From assembly GCA_018662825.1 (NCBI GenBank), contig JABJFI010000013.1:1-44664 (forward strand): 44,664 nucleotides of DNA, written 5' to 3'. This DNA is from Methanobacteriota archaeon. Its GTDB lineage: Archaea > Thermoplasmatota > Poseidoniia > Poseidoniales > Poseidoniaceae. Under the pieces are notes generated by a model. That model was not told the origin of the DNA and ran no database searches. It saw nothing but the letters and a program-made list of their open reading frames with translations. Positions 8,504 to 17,483 of this stretch are shown here, one piece after another. How positions within the stretch are numbered: position 1 is the first letter of the stretch; the number at the start of each line of letters is the position of its first letter. Position numbers and translations under genes: made by a program.

Positions 8504-10321
8504 TTATCCTCGAAGACGTGCAAGCAATTCGTCGATTGCATCTATTTTCCCACGGACTGAATTGAGACGGTCAGAAGCATCACTGACTGATTCAGCAATG
8601 ACTAATTCTTCATCAGTTTCTACTTCTTCTTCTCCCTGTGGTTTGAATGCTTGAGCAAGAGCCTTGAGTTCTGTGACAATTGCATCGACTTGGGTGTCAG
8701 AAATCATTATTCCTGGTGCAATGCGAGGGATTTCTGAGGGCGAAATAAATCCTAATTCAGCTCCAATTATTCCTGCGCAAGCAAGAACACGTGGCCGTAA
8801 ATCAACCGTATTCACTTCGTAACCTCTCGATTCAAGGAATCGAATGACTAAGGCTTGTTGTGAGTCGGAGAAACTCCCCTCACTTGATTCGAGAACTGTT
8901 TCAACGAGTTCTTCAAATCCGGCAATATTTCTCTCAAGTCGATCAACAGTCATACGCTCGATGTCAGTTAGATGAACAGCACCATGTTGCAATACTCGAA
9001 GAATACGGTTACGTCGAGCGATTGAAGGGTCTTGAAGTGCTTCAGCCTGGTGGATTTCCACATGGAGGTCGAATAGTGCATGAAGCCTACCAGATACACT
9101 AGGAATTCTCAAATCGAGACCCATTCCATGTCCAATTTCTTCGAATGACATTCTGGCCTTGACCAAATCGCCTTCTGATGATGCAAGTGTATTGTTCAAT
9201 TGATCACGGAGCATATCGCGGGCATTTTCGAAATTTCGTAATGCTTCACGTTCTCGCCAAGAATTTGGCATTGCGACCACAGCATCCTTTTCAGTTTGAG
9301 AACGGAATTCTAATTCCATCATTGTATTGCGAATTCCATCACTAACTGCTGGGATTTCTACAGCAAATCCATGGCTTGAAAGACTTTGGATAAATGCTTC
9401 CAAATCATCAGTGTCACTGGTACTGCTCACCGCTAAGTAATCTCTTCCAGCCGCCTCAATTTCTGCGGCACGAGCAGTTAATTCAAGCAGCACTGCTTCG
9501 ACTTCTAGGCTGTGTTCAACTACTTCTGCCACATGGGCACTTTGGACCATTGCTGGAGCATCAACCACATCAAGAGAACCCTGCCCTGCACGTAGTGCAT
9601 CATCAATTGATGCAGCAATAGGTGCCCGAGAGATTGGAATCCCTTCTTGAGCTAATTCAGTTCGCATTTCAGTCTCTTGCTCAAAAGTCCATCCTTCCGG
9701 ATGTTGTGAAACAAAGTTTTCTACTGTTTCAATAACAACATCTTGCTCGGTAACACTTTTTGTTTCAGGAGATTCATTCTTTGAATCTTCACTTGGAATT
9801 GGAATTGCGACAACAGAATCGCCACTGCGTGGGCGGCGCAGGCTTTTCTTGACTTTACCCCAGCCACCTTGCTGATAGGCTAATACGCCTGCGACACGAA
9901 CGAGTAGTGCTTGTTTATTGCCAGAAAGAGGTAGTTCCAAAATTTTGCACATTTCATGCAATTGGTCACGAGTCATTGAATCAAGTGATTCAGGTACGAA
10001 TTGTTTTGGGTCTTGATTGAGGTGAAGATACAGGCGTTGGCGACGAGCCCGAACTGAGCCTGATTTTTTGATTCCAAAAATCCCTAGGATTTCTCCAATC
10101 TCTGCATTCATGAGATTCTTTATTCCCTCTGGAGAAAGGTCCCATTCATCCAATATAAGATGCTGAATCAATCGAGCCCGAACAACTTCGACTGAGCCTT
10201 TTTTGGGCAAATTATAGGTGGCAGCCAACTCCTTGAGCCCATCAAATCGTGCTTGATAGAGTTCGTTCAAGAGTTCGCCTTTTGCAGTCACTGCCTCACC
10301 TACCGTTGACTTTCGGTTCAA
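8504..10321 (-). CDS. Large helical protein with three N-terminal SAP-like motifs
   Basis: 605 residues, not assigned to a known family. The N-terminal 150 residues hold three SAP-like helix-turn-helix units (LKELAATYNLPKKGSVEVVRA; ILGIFGIKKSGSVRARRQRL; LHEMCKILELPLSGNKQALL). SAP motifs usually bind DNA or RNA. A basic patch follows (KKSLRRPRSG), then a long acidic, mostly helical region up to the C-terminus. No enzyme motif or membrane segment is visible. The track start is a TTG without a clear ribosome-binding site; a slightly later start is possible. It converges with the ATPase gene (5-base gap) and diverges from the next gene. A chromatin or nucleic-acid tethering role is a guess from the SAP motifs. 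Confidence 0.6.
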   Translation of the reverse strand: MNRKSTVGEAVTAKGELLNELYQARFDGLKELAATYNLPKKGSVEVVRARLIQHLILDEWDLSPEGIKNLMNAEIGEILGIFGIKKSGSVRARRQRLYLHLNQDPKQFVPESLDSMTRDQLHEMCKILELPLSGNKQALLVRVAGVLAYQQGGWGKVKKSLRRPRSGDSVVAIPIPSEDSKNESPETKSVTEQDVVIETVENFVSQHPEGWTFEQETEMRTELAQEGIPISRAPIAASIDDALRAGQGSLDVVDAPAMVQSAHVAEVVEHSLEVEAVLLELTARAAEIEAAGRDYLAVSSTSDTDDLEAFIQSLSSHGFAVEIPAVSDGIRNTMMELEFRSQTEKDAVVAMPNSWREREALRNFENARDMLRDQLNNTLASSEGDLVKARMSFEEIGHGMGLDLRIPSVSGRLHALFDLHVEIHQAEALQDPSIARRNRILRVLQHGAVHLTDIERMTVDRLERNIAGFEELVETVLESSEGSFSDSQQALVIRFLESRGYEVNTVDLRPRVLACAGIIGAELGFISPSEIPRIAPGIMISDTQVDAIVTELKALAQAFKPQGEEEVETDEELVIAESVSDASDRLNSVRGKIDAIDELLARLRG

Positions 10322-10455
10322 AGGGGTATATGTGTCTTCGCAGTGTTGAGGTAAAAAAAAGGGCAGTTCTTCGACTGTTTACTCCTTTCCATATGCCTGT
10401 ATCATTTTCGATTTTATCCAATGCTTTGAAGAGTATGAGTAACAGGATAGTTGCC
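10322..10455. promoter_or_regulatory. Divergent promoter region
   Basis: 134 bases between two divergently read genes. An AT-rich segment CATATACC lies close to the minus-strand start, and TTTTCGATTTTATCC lies about 40 bases before the plus-strand ATG; both are possible TATA elements. A run of eight A follows GAGGT at about 10350. No mapped start sites, so low confidence. Confidence 0.35.
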
Positions 10456-11037
10456 ATGGCGAGAACCGTTAAGGCTACCAAGGCCGGACTCAAGGAGGCA
10501 AATTCACTTTCAGAATCCTTGCGGGAACTTGTCTGGACTGATTTGAAAAATCAGTATGGTGGTTTTGAGGAAATGCTTTCTTCACGAATTCAGGGCGCTG
10601 AAGAAGCAATTCTCGATGGAACAAAAGGAAAGTTAGCCATAATTGCTGGAATCGGTGTTATGCGAAAGAATCTGGAACAAGCCCAACGTCGATTTTCTCG
10701 TTCAAATGATATTGAAGAATTACGTGCTTTTTTAGTAGATCTTGGGGAACGTATTTTTCGCCTAAGAGTGGCCAATGATAAAATCGTCGAATCACTAAAA
10801 GCGGTTTTGAATCCATCTCTCAGTGCTATTGAAATTGTTGAAAAGTTTGCTTCTGATATACAGCGTTCAGCTGGAACCTGGGAACGAAATGGTCGTGAAA
10901 TAGATGAAGCCATTCTAGAATTGTGTGATGAACACGAACCCGCTGAAATTGGTGACCTTGAACATTACATTACAAAACAGGGATACGGTTCACTGCTCGA
11001 AAGACCAGTTCATTCTTCTTCTGAAGAAGATGCTTGA
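10456..11037 (+). CDS. Small helical protein of unknown function
   Basis: 193 residues, almost entirely predicted alpha-helix, soluble, with a Ser-Glu tail (HSSSEEDA). I do not recognise the family. The track start at 10249 would overlap the divergent gene, so a later start is needed: ATG 10456 (MARTVKATKAG) or ATG 10435 (MSNRIVAMARTVK); neither has a strong ribosome-binding site. Heptad-like helices suggest an oligomer (LEQAQRRFSRSNDIEELRAF; ANDKIVESLKAVLNPSL). Its last 28 bases overlap the end of the convergent HemC-like gene, and a perfect inverted repeat encodes the acidic tails of both proteins. Confidence 0.6.
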   Translation: MARTVKATKAGLKEANSLSESLRELVWTDLKNQYGGFEEMLSSRIQGAEEAILDGTKGKLAIIAGIGVMRKNLEQAQRRFSRSNDIEELRAFLVDLGERIFRLRVANDKIVESLKAVLNPSLSAIEIVEKFASDIQRSAGTWERNGREIDEAILELCDEHEPAEIGDLEHYITKQGYGSLLERPVHSSSEEDA

Positions 11038-12179
11038 ACCGCGTCAAGATTCAGTAAGGCTGGCTTAGCAAGATTAAATTCATCAGGTAATCCTGGCAAC
11101 TTACGAATCATTTCTTCATGTTCCGATTGCATTGTTTCGAGCAGGATTTCAAATTCCTTGAGAACATGAATCATACCCATGTGACTATCTTCAACGGTAC
11201 AAATACGTTCTGCGCTTGCCGAAACGGTTCCATGGAAATTCAAAGTTTCCATCTTCATTTGGATCCTTCGTTCCTTGGAATCAACATCATTTCTAGGCAC
11301 TGAATGAGCCCATTTTGATGTTCCAGTTTTGTTTTTAGTATCTGATGAATCTAAATAGACTTCACTTGTGAACTCGTCTTCGGAACGTTGTGCTTCTTTG
11401 AGAATGGTCTTGAACTTTCGTTGTTCCACAAATATCCCAATAATCGGGTGTAAATTATTTGGCAGTGAATCAAGTAATGCAGATTCAATACGATGCGCAA
11501 TATATGCTCCGGAGTCGCCCATTTGTTGAACAGTATCTGATGGGAAGCGAGAGCGCGAGACTAGCAAGGTGAACCCATACAAAGGTGGTGGAATGAAATG
11601 AGTTCGCTCAGGATTCTCTCTTTGAAGTCCGAGTGTATGGCGGCGTGCTTTGTATTTGAGTGCAGAATGTTCAGCACGTGAAACCACGAAACCCTCCAAC
11701 AACTCATCCTGGCGACATTCTTCTATCCAATGAATTCTGTCGAGGTCATCTAGATTGAGGTAGTCATCGAGTTTGCCAATTCGGTCAGCAAATTGTTCAC
11801 CAGTTAACAACACAAGGTCACTACGTAGACGGCGCATTTGTCTTCGTAAAAGTTCATTATCACAAACGATGAGTGCTTCTGGGTACAGGTATTCCGGCTT
11901 ATCATCAGATACGAGAACCCATGTTGGTTCTCGGCGAGGTAAAATTGTCGCTATGGACAAACCTTCAACATTGTGATTTCTCCAATCTAGTGCACTCATT
12001 GCAACAAGGTCACCAGTACCATTCTTGAGTGCCTCTATTGCTGACTCAATATGGGGCAGTTGGCTTAATTTAAAATCGAAATCCTTACGATTTTGTTCAA
12101 TGCTACGCTCGATTTGTAGGCGAACACCATCATGGCGTGATGCAGTGGTTAAGACTTCAAGTCGAACCCTTTCTGACAA
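11010..12179 (-). CDS. Porphobilinogen-deaminase-like (HemC fold) protein lacking the cofactor cysteine
   Basis: 389 residues. Residues 1-200 match the HemC domain pattern: VRLEVLTTASRHDGVRLQIE (HemC: RIxTRxSxLALWQ), then DLVAMSALDW aligned to DIAVHSMKDVP, GLSIATILPRREPTWVLVS aligned to GLxLxxIxxREDPRDAxVS, and ELLRRQMRRLRSDLVLL aligned to SLRRQxQLxxxRPDL. The catalytic Asp and the RRQ pair are kept. The segment that should carry the dipyrromethane-cofactor Cys (LEGGCQVPIG) reads LPNNLHPIIG, so the Cys is Leu. A C-terminal extension of about 110 residues ends in SSSEEE. I start at TTG 12179 because GAGGTGAT ends just before it at a good distance; the track start at 12371 overlaps the GGPP synthase gene. 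Probably not a classical hydroxymethylbilane synthase. Homology is judged by eye. Confidence 0.6.
   Translation of the reverse strand: MSERVRLEVLTTASRHDGVRLQIERSIEQNRKDFDFKLSQLPHIESAIEALKNGTGDLVAMSALDWRNHNVEGLSIATILPRREPTWVLVSDDKPEYLYPEALIVCDNELLRRQMRRLRSDLVLLTGEQFADRIGKLDDYLNLDDLDRIHWIEECRQDELLEGFVVSRAEHSALKYKARRHTLGLQRENPERTHFIPPPLYGFTLLVSRSRFPSDTVQQMGDSGAYIAHRIESALLDSLPNNLHPIIGIFVEQRKFKTILKEAQRSEDEFTSEVYLDSSDTKNKTGTSKWAHSVPRNDVDSKERRIQMKMETLNFHGTVSASAERICTVEDSHMGMIHVLKEFEILLETMQSEHEEMIRKLPGLPDEFNLAKPALLNLDAVQASSSEEE
11014..11030. repeat. Perfect inverted repeat in the overlap of two convergent genes
   Basis: TCTTCTTC-T-GAAGAAGA, 8-base arms with a one-base centre. It lies in the 28-base overlap of the two convergent genes and encodes SSSEED on the + strand and SSSEEE on the - strand. 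Confidence 0.8.
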
Positions 12180-12260
12180 CACATCACCTCGGCGAGGATG
12201 ACTCCTCACATTACAAGGCCGGAGACTACGGGTTAAGAAGGGCACCCTTGTAGGATAGTC

Positions 12261-13244
12261 GTGGCGAGTATTGAATTGGATGTCAGCGACCGCCTCGAAT
12301 CGATGCGCAATTTGGTTAATAGTGAGCTTGAAGCATTGATTGAAAAAGAAAAAAAGAATGGTTCTGGGCAAGTTGCTGAACTTTGTTCTTCTGTCATTTT
12401 TGCAGGAGGAAAACGTCTTCGTCCGCTTTTATTACTCATTGCTTACGAGGTTGCAGGAGGTAAAGTAATCGAAGATGTAATGCCGCTTGCTTTGGCTTTA
12501 GAAATGATTCATACGGCTACTCTTGTGCATGATGACATCAACGATCAAGCATCACATCGTAGAGGTGTAGAAACAATTCATTCACGGGTAGGGCTCCCCA
12601 AAGCGGTCATCGCAGGTGATTGGTTATTTTCACTCGGTTTTTCGCTCGCAGGTCGATATGATGAGAACATTGTTCGCAATGTGGCTAAATATTGCGCGGA
12701 CATAGCTGTTTCTGAATTCGATCAACTTGACCATGTTCTTGACCTTACCACTTCACCAGAGGATTATCTGGGCATTGTTCGCGGTAAAACAGCAGGGCCT
12801 TTTGCTGTAGGGTGCTATGCTGCAGGAATTATTGCAGGTCTTTCTAACGAGGATGCATCCCTACTTCGAAGTTTTGGCATGGATTTTGGAATCGCCTTCC
12901 AATTGGTTGATGATTTACTGGACTTACGCGGTGATGAACGGATGGGCAAACCAAGAGGTGCTGACGTCCTTGAAGGTAAAATGACTCTTCCATTAATTCA
13001 TGCATTAACGCTTTCCCACGGTGAAAGAAGGCAACGTCTTGCTCAAATTATTGAAAACTTCACCGATGATAACTTTGATGAATTGATGACTTTACTCAAC
13101 CATTCAGATAGTTTACATTATGCCGAAATATTGGTAAAAACTCATCTTGAGAGAGCTATTTCTAACCTCGAGCATTTCCCTGAAAGTGATTCAAAGACCA
13201 TGCTGCTTGCTGTTACAGACTATGTCAAGCGACGAAATATGTGA
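12261..13244 (+). CDS. idsA: Geranylgeranyl diphosphate synthase (short-chain polyprenyl synthase)
   Basis: 327-residue trans-isoprenyl diphosphate synthase that condenses IPP with allylic diphosphates to build the C20 chains of archaeal lipids. It has FAGGKRLRPLLLL, the first Asp-rich motif HDDINDQASHRRG and the second motif QLVDDLLDLRGDE, plus GKTAGPFAVG. The start is the GTG at 12261, after AGGATAG; the divergent HemC-like gene begins about 80 bases away, so the gap must contain both promoters. The geranylgeranyl reductase gene follows with its ATG 8 bases after the stop, consistent with a lipid operon. Product chain length (C15, C20 or longer) is inferred from the context. Confidence 0.9.
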   Translation: MASIELDVSDRLESMRNLVNSELEALIEKEKKNGSGQVAELCSSVIFAGGKRLRPLLLLIAYEVAGGKVIEDVMPLALALEMIHTATLVHDDINDQASHRRGVETIHSRVGLPKAVIAGDWLFSLGFSLAGRYDENIVRNVAKYCADIAVSEFDQLDHVLDLTTSPEDYLGIVRGKTAGPFAVGCYAAGIIAGLSNEDASLLRSFGMDFGIAFQLVDDLLDLRGDERMGKPRGADVLEGKMTLPLIHALTLSHGERRQRLAQIIENFTDDNFDELMTLLNHSDSLHYAEILVKTHLERAISNLEHFPESDSKTMLLAVTDYVKRRNM

Positions 13245-13252
13245 GGGATTCA

Positions 13253-14398
13253 ATGACCCGTAAAGAGGTTGAACACCGTCAAGTAATCATTGTGGGGGCA
13301 GGTCCTGCGGGTTCAGCATGTGCTCAACGCTTGGCTGAGGACAATATTGATGTCTTGGTCATAGAACGCCGAGAAATTGTAGGGAATCCTGCTCAGTGCG
13401 GTGAATGTATCCCGAATTGGGGGGAGGTAATTGGCACCTTTTCACATCTTGATGACCATAAATGGTTGAAAGATTATTTTGAATTTCCTAAACGCTTACG
13501 CCTTCATGACCTCGACAACATGCGAGTTTTTCTACCATCTGGAAAATCCTTTCATTTTGAGTTAGATGCTTTTGCAGGCCATCGATTACACTTTGATGGA
13601 TTCCTTTGTGACAAAGCGATAAATGCGGGCGCAGAAGTACGTACTGGTGAAGCGATGACTAACATTCAACATCAATCGAAACTCAACCGGGACCTGTTAA
13701 TTACTTCTGATGGGCGTTATTCTTTCGACTTCTTAATTGATGCAAGTGGTTCATTGGCGCACGTGTCGCGCTTGCGCCACGGAGATGATAATCGCTATAG
13801 ACCAAGAGACCAAGTCCCTACAGTTTATGCCCAAGTCCAAGGTAATGTACCGGAAACCTTTGATGTTTTCTTGGGCTCAGTAGCACCTTCAGGTTATGCA
13901 TGGATTATCCCAAAGGGACCAGATACCGCCAATGTTGGCCTCGGTGTACGTGCTGGTTACTTGGAAGGTAATTTGAAAGAACATTTGACAGAATTTTGTG
14001 CTTCTTTGAATTTTGAAATACTCTCCTGGGGTGGAGGTTGGATTCCGATGGGTGGCCCAGTAAAATCCATGGTCGATGGCACGACATTGGCCATTGGAGA
14101 CGCTGCTGGTTTGGTCATGCCAAGTAACGGAGGCGGTATTTCACAAGCGATAATTTCTGGATGTTTTGCAGCTGAAGCGATACTTGACAATCTGGGCGAT
14201 GGGACGCCATTACTAATGTATGAAACCCGAGTGAGGGCATCAATGGGAAGGGCATTGAAGAATTCACTTCGTTCTAAGAAAATGGGGTATGCCTTCTTCA
14301 AAGGTGACTTGGTCACAGAAACATTGTTGAGAATTCTTGGCCCAATTGGCGGAATCAAACGGGCCATGGAGTGCGATAAACCGATGTGGCTTTTCTGA
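13253..14398 (+). CDS. Geranylgeranyl reductase family flavoprotein (archaeal lipid saturation)
   Basis: 381-residue FAD-dependent reductase that hydrogenates the geranylgeranyl chains of archaeal ether lipids. The N-terminal Rossmann motif is VIIVGAGPAGSACAQRL with IERR at the end of beta-2. Next comes a conserved Cys-containing segment (NPAQCGECIP), the family motif SGYAWIIPKGPDTANVGLG, and the second FAD motif GTTLAIGDAAGLVMPSNGGG. The ATG at 13253 follows GAGGG at 5 bases and is preferred over the GTG at 13241, which overlaps the upstream stop. It is paired with GGPP synthase, its substrate supplier. Length and motifs are normal. Confidence 0.9.
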   Translation: MTRKEVEHRQVIIVGAGPAGSACAQRLAEDNIDVLVIERREIVGNPAQCGECIPNWGEVIGTFSHLDDHKWLKDYFEFPKRLRLHDLDNMRVFLPSGKSFHFELDAFAGHRLHFDGFLCDKAINAGAEVRTGEAMTNIQHQSKLNRDLLITSDGRYSFDFLIDASGSLAHVSRLRHGDDNRYRPRDQVPTVYAQVQGNVPETFDVFLGSVAPSGYAWIIPKGPDTANVGLGVRAGYLEGNLKEHLTEFCASLNFEILSWGGGWIPMGGPVKSMVDGTTLAIGDAAGLVMPSNGGGISQAIISGCFAAEAILDNLGDGTPLLMYETRVRASMGRALKNSLRSKKMGYAFFKGDLVTETLLRILGPIGGIKRAMECDKPMWLF

Positions 14399-14472
14399 GT
14401 AGTTGGGAAAGGGGACTTCGAACCTTGTTTTGAAACGGTTGGTTCAAGTCCTATCGGTGCTACAGTGGTTTC

Positions 14473-14970
14473 ATGCGCAACTTGCGGAGGTCGTCAAACA
14501 ACGAGGCTGTTAGCCCCGTTATTGCAACCGTATTGCTGCTTGCAATCACCGTTATGCTTTCCAGTATGGTGTTTGTTTTGATGCAAGGAGCACTGACCAC
14601 TGCGGAGAAACCTCCTGCACAAGCAACAGTTAGCGTTCGTGGATTATCAAACGGGTTCCATGTAATTCGTATGACTTCTCTCGACCAAACGATTGACCCT
14701 GCAAAGATTCAATTTGACCTGTCTCCAGAAAACATGAATGACGGCTCCTCAATAAGTGGCTTAGTCAGTGATCCAGGCGTCTATGGCCTGATAGGAGCGA
14801 ATATATCATTCCATGACCGTGATGCTGGTTATTCAGTAAGTCAGGGTGATTATTTTGTCATCGATTCTACAACCATTGGCTCAAATACGGGGACTTGGAG
14901 GTTCAAACTCGTCGATTTATCCTCAAATTCGTTGATGGTGAATGTTGTATTGCCACCGATCGAATCATAG
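14473..14970 (+). CDS. Archaeal type IV pilin (class III signal peptide)
   Basis: 165-residue pilin-like protein. The N-terminus has a short basic leader (MRNLRRSSNNE) followed by the archaeal pilin signature AVSPVIATVLLLAITVMLSS, which serves as prepilin-peptidase site and assembly helix. The rest is a beta-rich, Ser/Gly/Asp-rich external domain without further membrane helices. It may supply the subunit for the Tad-like ATPase and platform encoded at 5.9-8.5 kb, but that is inference. It converges with moaA: its stop codon is directly followed by the moaA stop on the other strand. The 74-base gap before it holds a tRNA-like T-arm sequence that I could not fold into a tRNA. Confidence 0.88.
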   Translation: MRNLRRSSNNEAVSPVIATVLLLAITVMLSSMVFVLMQGALTTAEKPPAQATVSVRGLSNGFHVIRMTSLDQTIDPAKIQFDLSPENMNDGSSISGLVSDPGVYGLIGANISFHDRDAGYSVSQGDYFVIDSTTIGSNTGTWRFKLVDLSSNSLMVNVVLPPIES

Positions 14971-15975
14971 TTAGCCACCGATGAAAGACATTTCAACCGG
15001 TAGTCTTGAGTCCTTGAGTTGATGACGCAGTTCTGAATAGCGGTCATCTCGGTGTGTCCAAATGTCTTGAATAATTGTTGCAATTTCTTCTTCATTTGCA
15101 CCGAACCGAAGAATCCCTCGAAGGTCATATCCTTGCTCTGAAAACAAGCATGTGTAGATTGAACCGTGTGCTGAAAGCCGGGCACGAGAGCAATTTCCAC
15201 AGAATGGTTTTGTCACAGATTCAATAAAACCAACAGTAGAGCCGTTCACAAGACGCCATAAACGGGCAACATCGGATGGATGTTCAGCAAGTATTGGTTC
15301 CAGTGGGCCGAAATGATTTCTCAATATTTGCCTCATTTCTTTTCCACTGACCACCGAGTCAAGGTCCCAATTATTTGTTGTTCCAACATCCATGAATTCG
15401 ATGAATCTAATAGTAATATTTCGTTTCACACATTCCTTTGTGAGTGGAATAAGTTGAGATTCATTTACATTCTTCTTTATCACGCAATTGACTTTGACCG
15501 GCAAACCAATGCTTTGAGCAAGATCAATACCTCTGAAAACATCTCCTGGATTATTCTTACTGTCGGTGATTGATTGGAATAATTCTGAATCAAGTGCATC
15601 TATACTCACTGTAATTCTATTGAGTCCACTCATGAAAAGCGCCTCTGCATGACGTTCGAGAAGAACCCCATTGGTGGTTAGTGCAATGTCAAGAGTTTCG
15701 TCAAGGCTTCGAAGCAAGCCGATAAAGACGTTAATATCTCTTCGGAGAAGAGGTTCACCGCCGGTGATTCTGACTTTTGAAAGACCCAAGGGTAGCAATG
15801 ATGCAACGACGCTCGCCATTTCTTCGTAACTCAAGATTTCTTCCTTCGCCAAAAAGACATGTTCGGGTCCAAAATTTTCTCTTGGCATGCAATAAGTGCA
15901 TCGAAAATTGCATCGGTCGGTGATAGAGATTCTAAGGTCCCTTAATGGGCGCCCATGCGAATCCTGCAACGACAT
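14971..15975 (-). CDS. moaA: GTP 3',8-cyclase MoaA (molybdenum cofactor biosynthesis)
   Basis: 334-residue radical SAM enzyme that converts GTP to 3',8-cyclo-H2GTP, the first step of molybdopterin synthesis. The radical SAM cluster motif CNFRCTYC is near residue 26, with TGGEPLLRRD following. The second Fe-S cluster is CGNCSRARLSAHGSIYTC near the C-terminus, and the protein ends in GG as MoaA proteins do. The track's start (16176) adds 67 unlikely residues and runs under aroA; the ATG at 15975 (MSLQDSHGRPLRDLRISITD) fits the family. Divergent from aroA. No other moa gene is in the window. Confidence 0.93.
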   Translation of the reverse strand: MSLQDSHGRPLRDLRISITDRCNFRCTYCMPRENFGPEHVFLAKEEILSYEEMASVVASLLPLGLSKVRITGGEPLLRRDINVFIGLLRSLDETLDIALTTNGVLLERHAEALFMSGLNRITVSIDALDSELFQSITDSKNNPGDVFRGIDLAQSIGLPVKVNCVIKKNVNESQLIPLTKECVKRNITIRFIEFMDVGTTNNWDLDSVVSGKEMRQILRNHFGPLEPILAEHPSDVARLWRLVNGSTVGFIESVTKPFCGNCSRARLSAHGSIYTCLFSEQGYDLRGILRFGANEEEIATIIQDIWTHRDDRYSELRHQLKDSRLPVEMSFIGG

Positions 15976-16043
15976 CGTGCAGGCTACGTGGCTTCGGCTT
16001 TTTATTCTGTGTTGCAAGGTTTGATGGGTTCTTGTAGTCTGGA

Positions 16044-17483
16044 ATGGCCATGGCGAAGGGTTGGGTGAAGCGCTGGACTTCATCTGGCAAGGATCATCGA
16101 CGGAATGACCTTCGCATTCTTCGAATAACACCGAGGTCGTCCCGGGGCCCCATCCCATGGCATTTACCGCCCTCAAAAAGCCACCTCATTCGAGCGTTAG
16201 CTTTGTTTTCCCAAACCCAACAACGGGTTACCTTGGAGAATGTATCATCTGCGGGTGATGATGTACGAGCAATGCGTAGAAGCCTAGCGCAATTGGGTGT
16301 TCAATTCGATGATTACGATGATGAGGGCAAGATACTTCATCAAACCAATCCTATGGATTTAGGCCCACACCCCGATTCAGTAAAGTGGGTTCTTACAGGT
16401 GTTGGCCCGCATGGGTTCAAACGTCCAGTAAGTGTTCTTAATGCAGCGAATTCTGGTACTGCACTGCGGTTTTTGGCGGGTATTGTGGCACGAATGGAAG
16501 GTCCAATTATGTTGGATGGCGACAACACATTGAGGCAAAGAGACTCCGATGCCCTATGGGATTCACTCAGGCAGGCTGGAGTAGAAGTCTCGATTGGACA
16601 AGGAAAGGAGCGCTTGCCGGTTATTTTGAGTGGTCCTTGGAAAAAGGAGCAACTCCAACAAGGAATCGAACTGGATATCGGAGTTTCAAGTCAACCACTA
16701 TCATCATGGATGTTAGCATCAGCAGGGCTGCCTGTTGATTTACAACTAAATCTTCACGGAAAGGGCGTATCAAATCGCCATTCTAAATTGACAGCAGAAA
16801 TGATTCAACTTACTGGGGGGACGGTCGAACTCAAGGAGGGTAAGTGCAATCTTTCACCTTGGGTGCCGGCATTCAGTGAATCCTATTTTGTGCCTTGTGA
16901 CGCCTCAATGGCCTCTTTTGCACTTTTGGCAACACATGTTCTTGAATCAGAAGTTCATCTTGATGGCTGGCCTGAATCTGAACAAGCGATAGGTCATGAA
17001 ATTTTACAAAAATCCGCTATAGAATGTGGCATTAAGTGGGATGGAGCAATATTAAATATACATGAGCAAAAGTCTCCAGTAACGCTTGATGTCACAGATT
17101 CAAATGATATTTTACCTCCGATGGCTGCATTGTTATCACTGGGCCCGGGTGGACGCATTATTGGTGCAGCACATGCCGCTCACAAAGAGAGTAATCGCTT
17201 GGCACGAACCGTTGAACTGCTCGGCTTTTTCGGGATAAAGGCCACCCTACTCTCTGATGGAGTTGAAGTTGAAGGGCGTCAAGAACCAAAAAAACCAGAC
17301 CAACCAGTTCCAACCTTTGGCGACCACCGATTATTCATGACCGCAGTTATTCTTGCGGCAAGAACCGGGGGTGAAGTTATTGGACAAACACTTCACCAAG
17401 TGGCAGATGAAGGCTTTTTACAGCGTTTAATTGATGCAGGAATCGGAATTGAAGTGGCAACGACTCCGTCACTTATCGATTAG
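16044..17483 (+). CDS. aroA: 3-phosphoshikimate 1-carboxyvinyltransferase (EPSP synthase)
   Basis: 479-residue sixth enzyme of the shikimate pathway, joining PEP to shikimate-3-phosphate. Motifs: PPSKSHLIRAL near residue 42, NAANSGTALRFLAG, SSQPLSSWMLASAG, DASMASFALLA, the KESNRL loop (usual KESDRL) and FGDHRLFMTA near the C-terminus. Start: ATG at 16044 or 16050; the first ~30 residues are basic and not clearly family-like, so a later start is possible. The divergent moaA start lies 68 bases away. The stop shares bases with the mutL stop on the opposite strand (4-base tail-to-tail overlap). Slightly longer than the bacterial enzyme (about 430). Confidence 0.92.
   Translation: MAMAKGWVKRWTSSGKDHRRNDLRILRITPRSSRGPIPWHLPPSKSHLIRALALFSQTQQRVTLENVSSAGDDVRAMRRSLAQLGVQFDDYDDEGKILHQTNPMDLGPHPDSVKWVLTGVGPHGFKRPVSVLNAANSGTALRFLAGIVARMEGPIMLDGDNTLRQRDSDALWDSLRQAGVEVSIGQGKERLPVILSGPWKKEQLQQGIELDIGVSSQPLSSWMLASAGLPVDLQLNLHGKGVSNRHSKLTAEMIQLTGGTVELKEGKCNLSPWVPAFSESYFVPCDASMASFALLATHVLESEVHLDGWPESEQAIGHEILQKSAIECGIKWDGAILNIHEQKSPVTLDVTDSNDILPPMAALLSLGPGGRIIGAAHAAHKESNRLARTVELLGFFGIKATLLSDGVEVEGRQEPKKPDQPVPTFGDHRLFMTAVILAARTGGEVIGQTLHQVADEGFLQRLIDAGIGIEVATTPSLID

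Noticed and set aside
14400-14465. tRNA-like sequence before the pilin gene: D-loop-like AGTTGGGAAA and T-arm-like GGTTCAAGTCC
   Set aside because: The T-stem has a T-T mismatch, no anticodon stem closes, and no 5' partner for CGGTGCT is present. A 6-bp ACCGAT/ATCGGT pairing exists but does not fit tRNA spacing. At most a decayed fragment; a covariance-model scan would decide.
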